NCBI RefSeq assembly: GCF_011393025.1
Contig: NZ_JAAOEO010000010.1
Coordinates: 1-64,000 of the forward strand
DNA length: 64,000 bases
Reading direction: 5' to 3'
Source: Neobacillus terrae
GTDB taxonomy: Bacteria > Bacillota > Bacilli > Bacillales > Cytobacillaceae
The translations under genes and the position numbers were made by a program. Position 1 is the first letter of the stretch. Each line of letters opens with the position of its first letter. Shown piece by piece: positions 16,917 to 25,523 of this stretch. The notes beneath the pieces were generated by a model, which was given only the letters and a program-made list of their open reading frames with translations, was not told the DNA's origin and made no database searches.

Positions 16917-17153
16917 TCCTTTACCTCGCTTTTTAAACTTTATTAGATTACTAATTCCTCAAAAAATCCTAATGCCCTTCTTCTTTTTTTATTTGAAACA
17001 ATTTTTTCGCAAAGAAAAACGCTCTGGTATCCGGTAGAGTTGATGAAGGACACTTTGAGCGTTTTATTAAAAGGTTTGGTCTTTTATAGAGGGGATGAAA
17101 GACTTTTTTAGAATTTCATTAAGTGATTTGGTCCGTCATGAAAGAACACTTGG

Positions 17154-18608
17154 TTAATGGATTGGTACATAAGGTCGTTCTACTACGCCTGTTGCTGCAT
17201 TAATATAAACCCATTCTTCTTTTCCTTCAAAGATATAGACCAGGACGTAGTCAGCGGAAATCGGGGAGTAAATAATACCCTTCCTTATTGCGTTGGCTTT
17301 TTTACCTGTAATTTTTGCAGCCTTTGTAGCTATTGTTGCCTGATTTAATAATTCCTTATAATCTTTATTGAAAAACTCGTTTGATTGCAAGGCAGGCTTT
17401 CCAGATAAACGATAAAACTCTCCGCTTCCGGCATCTAGTTCAATAGTAAAGTTACTTCCCATAGGCTCCAGCAGCTTATTTTCTCCCGTAACAGGAATGT
17501 AGGTGAATCTAAAAATGTTTGGTTCATCTGGGCTTTCGGTGTTTCTCTCGATTTTAAAATGACTCTTTTCCCCGTAAATTGCTTTAAGCATTTTATCTGC
17601 TTTATTCATCAAGACATTCACATTCATAGGCTTCTTATCATTTAAACTATGTGAAATATTATCGGCAGAAATAATAAATCCCGTAAAACCGTCAATTTCA
17701 CCATCATAATCTTTTCCGCTATGTTTCAGCTCAAAATGATAAACTCCATATCCATCATTTGACGGGATTGTTTTTTCTAATACTACTTTGGCGTCTTTGT
17801 CATGAAATACTTTTCTTATTTTCTCTTTTAACCCATTCTCTTTGATTAACTGCATCTCATTAGGCAGCTTATGGTATCGATTATAGAAATAAGTGAGCTC
17901 ATTTATTTTATCAATAGATGCTGAAACTCCTGCTATATCTAATATTTCAAAATAAGAACTATATCCATGATGAAATTTTCTATATTCCTTCTCTGTCATT
18001 TTAAAAAGAGTTCGAGACTGTTTTTGAAAAAGCTCTATTGTTTTACGGTCTGTTTCATCAGTTAATCCCTGGTTATATCGTTCATTTAGTATCCTGGACA
18101 TTTCATCCAACTCTTGGCTATTTACCAGAATAGTACTTTTATATTGGCTCCTTTCAATCCAGTTTAATTCATTGTCTAAATCACTTATATCTGAGGCCGA
18201 ATACGATAACATTTCTCTGCTGAATTCATTATCATAAGGATTATGAGAAATATCTTTAAGTGTCTCGCCATATTGATAAATCTGATTCAAATGATCAGCT
18301 ACTTTCTCACGATTGTCAGCATACTGATTTATAGCAGTAACGATAATAACCAATGCTAACATGGCAGCTATCCATTTCATCCTACTCAGTCTGAAACGAA
18401 GTCGAATCCGGTCATCCGCTTCCTTCGGTAGTTTCTCTTCCTCTAATCTAATAGGAAGATCCGTAAAGCCGATGCCTTTTTGGTATAATTCACTGCAGTG
18501 GCTGCATGCCTTTAAATGTTCTTCAACTGCAAGGCGATTTTCCGGCTTTAATTCATTCTCTTCATATAAAGGATATATATCCTCAACAAGGCTGCATTTT
18601 AGTTTCAA
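17154..18608 (-). CDS. Anti-sigma factor with zinc-binding ZAS domain and large extracytoplasmic part
   Basis: 484 residues. The N-terminal 45 residues are a zinc-binding anti-sigma (zf-HC2) domain with the HLKACSHC motif (HxxxCxxC). A membrane segment follows at about 76-93 (IAAMLALVIIVTAINQY). The remaining 390 residues lie outside and end in a YpeB/YcdB-like, PepSY-type region (GFTGFIISAD, TIELDAGSGEFYRLSGK, EWVYINAATGVVE). It overlaps the sigma gene by ATGA, so it should hold that sigma factor at the membrane until a cell-surface signal arrives. The outer domain is unusually large for an ECF anti-sigma factor, suggesting direct sensing of a wall-related ligand. Confidence 0.85.
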   Translation of the reverse strand: MKLKCSLVEDIYPLYEENELKPENRLAVEEHLKACSHCSELYQKGIGFTDLPIRLEEEKLPKEADDRIRLRFRLSRMKWIAAMLALVIIVTAINQYADNREKVADHLNQIYQYGETLKDISHNPYDNEFSREMLSYSASDISDLDNELNWIERSQYKSTILVNSQELDEMSRILNERYNQGLTDETDRKTIELFQKQSRTLFKMTEKEYRKFHHGYSSYFEILDIAGVSASIDKINELTYFYNRYHKLPNEMQLIKENGLKEKIRKVFHDKDAKVVLEKTIPSNDGYGVYHFELKHSGKDYDGEIDGFTGFIISADNISHSLNDKKPMNVNVLMNKADKMLKAIYGEKSHFKIERNTESPDEPNIFRFTYIPVTGENKLLEPMGSNFTIELDAGSGEFYRLSGKPALQSNEFFNKDYKELLNQATIATKAAKITGKKANAIRKGIIYSPISADYVLVYIFEGKEEWVYINAATGVVERPYVPIH

Positions 18609-19093
18609 TTTTCGTCCTCCTCCCCTTCAAGATAAAATTGCTTGAATTTCTTCTTTGCACGATGAATCCCAACCTTAACATTTCCTTCAGATTGATCAAT
18701 GATATTGGCAATTTCGTTTAGTGAAAAGCCCTGCTCCCTCAATGTTAAAAGAGACCTTTCTTTTTCAGTCAGTTTTTGGAATGTTTGCCTTATTATCATT
18801 TTTGTTTCCAAATCCCTTGATATGGCGCTTGCCCTAAGCTCCGGTTCAGCATAAAAGATCTCATTCTGTTGTGAAAATTTCCTGGCATTATTCAAATAAG
18901 TGTTCCTCGCAATTTTAAAAAGCCATGTTTTAAGGGAAGACTCGCCCCGAAACCGTCCAAATCCCTTGAAGGCTTTAATAAACGTATCATGCGTCAATTC
19001 CTCCGCAACGGCCTGGCTGCGGCACATATTGCGGAGGTAATGGAATACCGGATCTCTATATGTTTGATACATTTCTTCAAGTGGATCTGACAT
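18605..19093 (-). CDS. ECF-family RNA polymerase sigma factor
   Basis: 162 residues with region 2 (PVFHYLRNMC, EELTHDTFIKAF, ESSLKTWLFKIARNTYLNN) and region 4 (LTEKERSLLTLREQGFSLNEIANIIDQSEGNVKVGIHRAKKKF) and no regions 1 or 3, as in ECF sigma factors. GGAGGAG precedes the ATG by 6-8 bases. It overlaps the anti-sigma gene by 4 bases. An upstream TGTAAC-N16-TGTCAT element resembles ECF promoters and suggests autoregulation. The regulon cannot be read from this window. Confidence 0.93.
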   Translation of the reverse strand: MSDPLEEMYQTYRDPVFHYLRNMCRSQAVAEELTHDTFIKAFKGFGRFRGESSLKTWLFKIARNTYLNNARKFSQQNEIFYAEPELRASAISRDLETKMIIRQTFQKLTEKERSLLTLREQGFSLNEIANIIDQSEGNVKVGIHRAKKKFKQFYLEGEEDEN

Positions 19094-19114
19094 GTCTCTC
19101 TCCTCCCTCTGTTA

Positions 19115-19142
19115 ATGACAAATGAAAATGGAAAAGGTTACA
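19115..19142 (-). promoter_or_regulatory. Putative ECF-type autoregulated promoter
   Basis: On the minus strand TGTAAC (19142-19137) is followed by 16 bases and TGTCAT (19120-19115). This matches the AAC / CGT-type layout of Bacillus ECF promoters, including the TTTT run after the -35. The leader to the ATG would be short, about 14 bases. Confidence 0.5.
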
Positions 19143-19313
19143 AAGAATTTTAAAACCTTCTTCTTTTATTTCGGAGGCTTTTCCATTTTTGTTGATGGGC
19201 ACTTTTAACCCTTGATAAAAGAATATTAAACCCAATCCTTAACAGACGAAATATTTGACATTGTATACGATTGAATGTGTATCCTTACAATAGAATAATA
19301 GGAGGAATTTACA

Positions 19314-20024
19314 ATGACAAAATATGCATTTGTAACAGGAGCGAATAAAGGGATTGGATATGAAATTGTCCACCATTTAGCTGAAAAAGGTTATCAGGTA
19401 TTTTTAGGAGCCAGGAATAAAGAACTTGGGGAAAAAGCAGTACAAGCTTTAGGATTTTCAAATGTTTCTTTTATTCAAATTGATCTTACGGACACACAAT
19501 CTATTCAAAATTCCTTAGAGGAAATACTCAAAGAAACAGACCAGTTAGATTTACTTATAAATAACGCGGGAATCTCCCACAACCATCAGTCTCAACCTAG
19601 TGAATTAGATTTGAAAACACTGCGCCAAGTCTTTGAAGTGAACTTTTTTGGCACATTCCAAATCATTCAAACCTTTTTACCTCTAGTTAAGAAAGCACAA
19701 CGCGGAAAAATAGTTAACGTCACTACCGATATGGCCTCACAAACCATGTTTGATAATGGTCAGACTGCTCCAATCAATGCATTAGGCTACAATTCATCAA
19801 AAACAGGTGTTAATTCTTTAACACTGGCCTTTGGTAAGGAATTTGGTAATAAGGGTCCTGAAATTTTTGGTGTTACCCCTGGATTTACAACTACAGATTT
19901 AAACGGAAATGCGCCGGGCGGTAAGACAACTGCCGAGGCAGCTCAAATAATCACGGAATATGCATTAAGCGAAACAAATTATAACGGGAAAATACTCGAC
20001 AAGAACGGGATTATTCCTTGGTAA
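19314..20024 (+). CDS. Short-chain dehydrogenase/reductase (SDR)
   Basis: 236 residues. The N-terminal VTGANKGIGYEI (TGxxxGxG) binds NAD(P), LLINNAG is the structural motif, and YNSSKTGVNSL is a YxxxK-type active site (Tyr and Lys present). A carbonyl-reductase-like classical SDR; the substrate is unknown. AGGAGG lies 7 bases before the ATG. Transcribed divergently from the sigma factor gene and closed by a strong hairpin. Confidence 0.92.
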   Translation: MTKYAFVTGANKGIGYEIVHHLAEKGYQVFLGARNKELGEKAVQALGFSNVSFIQIDLTDTQSIQNSLEEILKETDQLDLLINNAGISHNHQSQPSELDLKTLRQVFEVNFFGTFQIIQTFLPLVKKAQRGKIVNVTTDMASQTMFDNGQTAPINALGYNSSKTGVNSLTLAFGKEFGNKGPEIFGVTPGFTTTDLNGNAPGGKTTAEAAQIITEYALSETNYNGKILDKNGIIPW

Positions 20025-20067
20025 TAAACAATAAATTCATATGAACCTGAATTTAATAAACTTAAAA

Positions 20068-20106
20068 TAAAAGACCAAATGTTGAGCTAAACATTTGGTC
20101 TTTTAA
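20068..20106. terminator. Strong bidirectional terminator
   Basis: AAAGACCAAATGTT and AACATTTGGTCTTT form a perfect 14-bp stem with a short loop, followed by T-rich sequence. It separates the SDR gene from the convergent membrane-protein gene. Confidence 0.9.
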
Positions 20107-20166
20107 TCGTCGAATTATAGGGGCGGGAAAAACATACGGGCTGTACCGAATATAGGTAATGGAAAA

Positions 20167-20730
20167 TTACGAAGGTATAATCGCACTAATTTTTTTAAAA
20201 AAGAACAATCCAATCTCTACCCATAGCAAGCTATAAAAGAAAGCAAAAATAAAAATGCTGCCTGCTGTATTAATGGAAAATGAATCAGAAGCAACCGGTC
20301 CTAAGACAGGAAAGTGGAAAAGGTACAGGAGAATCATAATCCCTAACGTTAAGGCGGTTCCACTTGCTGCAATAATACTCAATCTCTTTTTGAAAAATAA
20401 AAAAGCTGCTCCTGCTCCAATTCCTAATAATCCTGTAGTAAAGGGAAACACGAGGAGTTCACTTGGCTGAAGAATGAACAGAAGCGCATTTGTCAGTAAA
20501 TAAGCCATTGCCCCAATAGGAAAGGAAAACATGGAACAAATAAGAATGGGTGCAGTCGCCAGTGGGCTAATAAGATAACCTATTCCAGGCAGAAAACCGC
20601 CAAATGACTGCAGTACAGCCGCCATACAAGAAAAAAAGGATCCTATAACAAGCCTTTTCGTTATTGAATATTTTTGAAATGTACATTGGGCTATCCGAAC
20701 ATCATCAAAAATGGATTTAAAAAAATACAA
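20167..20730 (-). CDS. Multi-spanning membrane protein of unknown function
   Basis: About 187 residues with five or six hydrophobic segments. GFLPGIGYLISPLATAPILICSMFS and the following helices resemble small transporter-like or ECF substrate-component-like membrane proteins, but I cannot assign a family. The start is uncertain: a TTG at 20730 lies 5 bases after AGAGGGTG, while GTG at 20736 or TTG at 20748 are possible. It stands alone between terminators. Confidence 0.65.
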   Translation of the reverse strand: MYFFKSIFDDVRIAQCTFQKYSITKRLVIGSFFSCMAAVLQSFGGFLPGIGYLISPLATAPILICSMFSFPIGAMAYLLTNALLFILQPSELLVFPFTTGLLGIGAGAAFLFFKKRLSIIAASGTALTLGIMILLYLFHFPVLGPVASDSFSINTAGSIFIFAFFYSLLWVEIGLFFFKKISAIIPS

Positions 20731-21050
20731 TGTCACACCCTCTTCCAAAAGGTAGTATTGTTATAATTCAATTTATTAAAACACCACGCCTCGGAACTTT
20801 TGTTGAAAATTAGCAATGAAAAAATTAAAAAGGTAAGAGCATAATCCTCAGTGGGTTATGCTCTTCTCATCTATTTTTAATAGCATATTCCAAGGTTTCC
20901 GGATGATTACAATTCTTACTACAGAGGGAGCAAACTTACAGCAATAAAAGATTTGCAGCCAATAAAACTTTCCTATTTATAATTTTGTGAAAAATCGGCA
21001 TTGTCGAATAGTTAGTAAAGTAATAAACTAATAGTAATTTCTGATAGCGG

Positions 21051-22307
21051 ATGGTGGAACTTGTGGACCTGATAAAAGATTTGTTTTTCAATCTTTCACT
21101 TATATTACTTCTAATGTTTATCATTAATCTTTGGTCTGAGCGTTACAATAAGGAGACCGCACGACGTTTTCTCACGGCTTTCGGTCTTTTTTTGTCCGTC
21201 TTGGTCTGTCTCTCTTTTTCCACTGAAGTATCTGGAGTAATGGTAGACTTGAGACAAATCCCTATTATAATAGGTGGACTTTATTATGGTTTTGGTCCGT
21301 TTTTGACTATTTCTTCTCTGCTCTTTAGATGGCTTTTTTATGGATTTAACCCCGGTTCTTGGCCCGTTCTTCCTATCTATGGTGCATTAGCTATTTTTTT
21401 ATGGCTTGCACATCCTTGGTTTCTAAAACAAAATGCTAGAAAACGTCTATACGTGTCTTTAACCAGTGTCACTATAATGTGCGCAATGATTTTTATTAAC
21501 TTATTGAAATTGGGTCACTCATTGTCTGAGCTAAAAGTGGTTTTAATTACCACCTTCACTCAATATATTGGGATATGCATGATGTCTTATTTAATAGAAG
21601 AAATGAAAAAAAATGAGTTTTTTCGCGAGCAGATGGTAAAAGCCCAAAAAATAGAATTAGCCAGTCATATGAGTGCTGCCATTTCACACGAAGTAAGAAA
21701 TCCATTAACTGCTGTTAAAGGGTTTTTACAACTTGCATCAGAGGATCAAAGCATCCAGGATCCAACTAGGAGATACATTAACACAGCATTAACTGAACTT
21801 GACGCTGCTGAGGATGTAATCAAAAGTTACTTAACATTTGCACGCCCCTCTATCAAAACCGTTGAAATATTTGAAGTTCGGGATGAGCTTATCCAGGTTC
21901 TCAACTCCCTGAAGCCTCTGGCTAACATGAATTCAGTCGAAATCATTACTGAAATGACTGATTGTGGATATGTAGTTGGAGATAAGAACCGATTTCGCCA
22001 ATGTTTCCTAAACATAATGAAAAATTGTATTGAGGCTATGCCCCTTGGCGGGAATCTTAGAATTCACACATATTTAATGAAAAATCAAATTAAAATTTGG
22101 GTTTGTGATACTGGAACAGGTATGACCTCGGATCAATTAAGTCGTTTAGGCGAGCCATATTATTCAACTAAAGGTAAAAAAGGAACGGGTCTTGGACTCA
22201 TGGTATCTTTTAGCATCATCAGGCAATTAAAAGGAATGATAAAAATAAATAGTGAAATAGGTAAAGGAACAGAGTTTCTGGTTACTTTCCCCGCTTTTGT
22301 GGATTAA
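21051..22307 (+). CDS. KinB-like sensor histidine kinase
   Basis: 418 residues: six hydrophobic segments in the first 180 residues with the 5TM-LYT-type signature (RQIPIIIGGLYYGFGP, then PVLPIYGALAIFLW), followed directly by a HisKA domain with H213 in AAISHEVRNPLTAVKGFLQL and an ATPase domain (FLNIMKNCIEAMP, CDTGTGM, GTGLGLMVSFSII). This layout is that of KinB, one of the kinases feeding the sporulation phosphorelay. There is no PAS domain and no partner regulator next to it, as expected for an orphan phosphorelay kinase. GTG at 21063 is an alternative start after GGTGG. A terminator follows. Confidence 0.87.
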   Translation: MVELVDLIKDLFFNLSLILLLMFIINLWSERYNKETARRFLTAFGLFLSVLVCLSFSTEVSGVMVDLRQIPIIIGGLYYGFGPFLTISSLLFRWLFYGFNPGSWPVLPIYGALAIFLWLAHPWFLKQNARKRLYVSLTSVTIMCAMIFINLLKLGHSLSELKVVLITTFTQYIGICMMSYLIEEMKKNEFFREQMVKAQKIELASHMSAAISHEVRNPLTAVKGFLQLASEDQSIQDPTRRYINTALTELDAAEDVIKSYLTFARPSIKTVEIFEVRDELIQVLNSLKPLANMNSVEIITEMTDCGYVVGDKNRFRQCFLNIMKNCIEAMPLGGNLRIHTYLMKNQIKIWVCDTGTGMTSDQLSRLGEPYYSTKGKKGTGLGLMVSFSIIRQLKGMIKINSEIGKGTEFLVTFPAFVD

Positions 22308-22423
22308 CAAAATGATTGAAGCAAGCTTCCTTTTTAAATTATTTTTAAAACCCACTTGACTCATAGGAATAGTTTGGTTATTATTGGGTTACTTTCATAA
22401 TTTTACTTGCTGATTGGAAAACC

Positions 22424-22468
22424 AAAGGCACCTGACCCCAAAATGGTCTAGGTGTCTTTATTTTTTTC
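22424..22468 (+). terminator. Terminator of the KinB-like gene
   Basis: AAAGGCACCTGACC pairs with GGTCTAGGTGTCTTT with few mismatches, followed by ATTTTTTT. It lies about 115 bases after the stop codon. Confidence 0.75.
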
Positions 22469-22552
22469 AAGCGTAGGGAGTGATTTTTTAAAATTTTATT
22501 CCCCCCTCTGTTGTACAGGAGCAGAAATATTGGGAAAACATATTTTTAGATT

Positions 22553-22689
22553 ATGCTGTTAATGTGTCATTGCGGGTGGAAAATTCACTCTGGATAAAAC
22601 AAAAATTAATTCCGCTAGGCAGCTTGCTGGAAGTGGAATCCTGATATAAAGCTGGGCTAATCCGAAAAACGGTAGGTTTGGTTTTTTTA
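22553..22689 (+). promoter_or_regulatory. Structured leader with possible attenuator before the sulfate operon
   Basis: Hairpin A (22610-22638) pairs TTCCGCT with AGTGGAA and CAGC with GCTG. Hairpin B (22651-22681) pairs CCG with CGG and a G-T-rich lower stem, and is followed by a run of seven T, so it resembles an intrinsic terminator about 115 bases before the first start codon. It does not match the S-box (SAM), T-box or molybdenum-cofactor consensus as I recall them. It may be an unrecognised sulfur-responsive leader, or simply an upstream terminator. Confidence 0.4.
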
Positions 22690-22803
22690 TCGCGATAGTT
22701 TTTGCAATAGTTAAAAAACTCTGCTCTTCTCTTATTTTTTAAGGATCGGCATCGTTTTAATTCCTACTATAAAGGGTGGATTACTTACAATTGGAGTGTT
22801 GAT

Positions 22804-23610
22804 ATGAAAGAACTTAGTTCTCGACTGGCTTTGAGGTCCATATTAGTCAGCTATCTTTTTATTCTGGTAATAATGCCAATTTCAGCTGTATATTTAAAGG
22901 GTTTTTCCCTTGGCTGGGACCCTTTTTGGAAAGAAATTACCGGAATTATTGCCTGGAAGGCTATTATTTTAACGCTGAAGCTTAGTATTTTAACAACTTT
23001 CATTCAGGCTTTTCTCGGAACATTTATAGCTTTTGTATTGGTCAGGTATAAATTTTGGGGTCGTAGATGGTTAAATAGTCTTATTGATCTCCCCTTTTCC
23101 CTGCCTACAGCCGTTTCGGGATTAATGCTGCTTACCCTGTTGGGACCGACAAGTCCTTTTGGAAAATGGCTTGAATCATTTGGAATTAGCCTCTTATACA
23201 ATGAATCGGCCATTGTCATCGGCATGATTTTTATTACTTTGCCTTTTGTCATCCGGACGGTACAGCCGATGATTGAGCAATTAGATCCTTTTGAAGAGCA
23301 AGCCAGCTTTATATTGGGTGCCGGAAAGGCTTTTACTTTCTTTAAAATTACTCTTCCTGCCGTTTTTCCGGGAATCATAGCTGGCAGCATGCTTACCTTT
23401 TCCCGTTCCCTGGCGGAATTCGGTGCCATATCACTTATTTCTGGCAATCTGCCTGGCAAGACACAGGTTGCGTCTGTCTACATTTATGGTGAAATCGAAA
23501 ACTATAACACCCAGGGGGCAGCTGCTGTTTCTGTCGTACTGATTACTTTTTCGTTAGTTGTGTTGTTGCTGGCTAATTTTCTTCAAAAATGGAAGGGAAG
23601 GACAATATGA
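22804..23610 (+). CDS. cysT: Sulfate ABC transporter permease CysT
   Basis: 268 residues with six membrane helices. The family signature is clear: LGTFIAFVLVRYKFWGRRWLNSLIDLPFSLPTAVSGLMLL and the EAA loop EEQASFILGAGKAFTFFKITLPAVFPGI. It starts 7 bases after TTGGAGTG. It is the first gene of a four-gene operon and overlaps the second permease by ATGA. With CysW it forms the membrane channel of the sulfate/thiosulfate importer. Confidence 0.93.
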   Translation: MKELSSRLALRSILVSYLFILVIMPISAVYLKGFSLGWDPFWKEITGIIAWKAIILTLKLSILTTFIQAFLGTFIAFVLVRYKFWGRRWLNSLIDLPFSLPTAVSGLMLLTLLGPTSPFGKWLESFGISLLYNESAIVIGMIFITLPFVIRTVQPMIEQLDPFEEQASFILGAGKAFTFFKITLPAVFPGIIAGSMLTFSRSLAEFGAISLISGNLPGKTQVASVYIYGEIENYNTQGAAAVSVVLITFSLVVLLLANFLQKWKGRTI

Positions 23611-24416
23611 GAAGACTCTTTATTTCTATGACAATACTAATACTCTTCCTGATACTTTTCCTCCCTTTTCTCAGCATCGTATTAGGTGCATTTGACCAGG
23701 GAGCAGACGCGTTTTTGGTAGCTCTGCAGCGCCCTGAGTCGCTTCATGCTCTAAAGGTTAGTTTCATTATTGTCATGATCGTCGTTGTTATTAACACCAT
23801 AATCGGGATTCTGCTCTCGATAGAAATGATTCGGGGAACCTGGATATCAAGATGGCTTCGTCCGCTCATTAATGTTTTGGTTGATTTACCTTTTGCAGTC
23901 TCTCCTATTATTGGCGGTTTAATGATCATTTTACTTTTCGGGCCAAATACGGTTATGGGAATGTTTTTTGAAAATGCAGGAATTAAAATTGTATTTGCTC
24001 TTCCGGGAATGGTGCTGGCGACTATATTCGTTACCTTCCCACTTGTCATTCGGGAGATAGTTCCCATTTTGGAGGAGCTGGGAATGACCTATGAAGAGGC
24101 ATCCGCTTCACTCGGTGCGGGTCCGCTGCGAACCTTTTTTCTCGTCACCTGGCCTTCTATTCGCTGGGCTATTTATAACGGAATCATTCTTACCATTGCA
24201 AGATCCGTTGGGGAGTTTGGAGCGGTGCTTGTCGTTTCAGGGAATATTCTTAATCAGACTCAGACCGCCACCACATTAGTCTATCAGGATTCTGTAGACT
24301 TTAACATGATTGCTGCTTATAGTGTGGCATTGCTCCTGGGGCTATTTTCCATTACAGTACTTCTGATTTTGGATTGGCTGAAAAAAAGAAAGGAAGATCA
24401 ATTAAATGCACATTGA
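23607..24416 (+). CDS. cysW: Sulfate ABC transporter permease CysW
   Basis: 269 residues with six membrane helices and the paired signatures INVLVDLPFAVSPIIGGLMIILLFG and EEASASLGAGPLRTFFLVTWPSIRWAI. I chose ATG at 23607 because GGAAGG lies 5 bases upstream and the codon overlaps the cysT stop (ATGA); an upstream GTG/ATG adds only a few residues. It overlaps cysA by 11 bases, so the three membrane components are translationally coupled. Confidence 0.93.
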   Translation: MRRLFISMTILILFLILFLPFLSIVLGAFDQGADAFLVALQRPESLHALKVSFIIVMIVVVINTIIGILLSIEMIRGTWISRWLRPLINVLVDLPFAVSPIIGGLMIILLFGPNTVMGMFFENAGIKIVFALPGMVLATIFVTFPLVIREIVPILEELGMTYEEASASLGAGPLRTFFLVTWPSIRWAIYNGIILTIARSVGEFGAVLVVSGNILNQTQTATTLVYQDSVDFNMIAAYSVALLLGLFSITVLLILDWLKKRKEDQLNAH

Positions 24417-25494
24417 GGTTAAAGACTTAGAAAAAAAATTTGGGTCCTTTATAGCTATCCAAAAAGCCAGTTTTAAAATTCAAAAAGGACATCTGGTTGG
24501 ACTGTTAGGGCCAAGCGGCGGAGGCAAAACATCTTTGCTTCGTATGCTTGCGGGTCTTGAGCAGCCGGATTCCGGTGAAATCTTCTTTAATGGCAATCTA
24601 GCTAATTCTTTATCAATTCAAGCAAGAGAAATTGGGTTTGTTTTTCAAAACTATGCTTTGTTCAAGCACATGACCGTTTTTGAAAATATAGCGTATGGTC
24701 TCAAGGTGAAAAAACAAAAAGCATCCGTGATTAAGGAACGTGTATTTCATCTTCTTCAGATAATGGGACTTGAAGGAATCGAAAAGAAATATCCGCACCA
24801 GCTTTCTGGGGGCCAGCGACAGCGAGTAGCTTTTGCAAGAGCTCTCGCACCTGAACCACAGCTATTATTACTTGATGAACCCTTTGCTGCAATTGACGCT
24901 AAAATTCGGAAAGAACTTCGAATTTGGCTAAGAAACCTTATTAATGAATTCGGTGTCACAACCATTTTTGTAACTCATGACCAGGATGAAGCGATAGAAG
25001 TCGCGGATGAAATCATCATCGTCCAAAAAGGCAGAATTGAGCAGCAAGGTTCACCCTGGGAAATTTACAACCAGCCTTCCTCTTCATTTGTTGCTTCCTT
25101 CATTGGTGAATCAAACAGTTTGGCGTCCCCTATTTCTCTTCAGGGATTTCCCGACCTCCCGCGCTACTTTAGGGGTGAAGATAGGAATTCAGAAGTGAAA
25201 GTATATATCAGGCCGGAATGGATTGAAATACGTACTGAAAATAAGTACTATCTTGCCAGTGCCAGTGAGCCGGCAGTCGTATCACATGTTCATTTTAGAG
25301 GAGACTCCTGGTTCATTGAATTTCAATTAACGAATGGAACAAAGCTGTTTACCTATCAATCTATTAAAGAACATTTTTTAAAAGTCGGTGATCAAATTAA
25401 CATTTTAATTCACCAGCTAATCGTTTTCACCCCTTCAGAAACAAGAGTATTGGAAAATCGATCAAAAATCGACCCAATGCCTGTATTTATATAA
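24406..25494 (+). CDS. cysA: Sulfate ABC transporter ATP-binding protein CysA
   Basis: 362 residues. Walker A GPSGGGKTS, Q-loop VFQNYALFKHMTV, signature LSGGQRQRVAFARAL, Walker B LLLLDEPFAAIDAK and H-loop VTHDQDEA are all intact. The C-terminal 120 residues form a TOBE-like regulatory domain (VKVYIRPEWIEI), as in CysA and PotA. It couples ATP hydrolysis to sulfate import. It lies 30 bases before the binding-protein gene. Confidence 0.94.
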   Translation: MHIEVKDLEKKFGSFIAIQKASFKIQKGHLVGLLGPSGGGKTSLLRMLAGLEQPDSGEIFFNGNLANSLSIQAREIGFVFQNYALFKHMTVFENIAYGLKVKKQKASVIKERVFHLLQIMGLEGIEKKYPHQLSGGQRQRVAFARALAPEPQLLLLDEPFAAIDAKIRKELRIWLRNLINEFGVTTIFVTHDQDEAIEVADEIIIVQKGRIEQQGSPWEIYNQPSSSFVASFIGESNSLASPISLQGFPDLPRYFRGEDRNSEVKVYIRPEWIEIRTENKYYLASASEPAVVSHVHFRGDSWFIEFQLTNGTKLFTYQSIKEHFLKVGDQINILIHQLIVFTPSETRVLENRSKIDPMPVFI

Positions 25495-25523
25495 AAATAT
25501 TATCAATAAAAGGAGTGTAAAAA

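Noticed and set aside
22553..22689. S-box, T-box or molybdenum-cofactor riboswitch before the sulfate operon
   Set aside because: None of the conserved core sequences I know for these classes is present.
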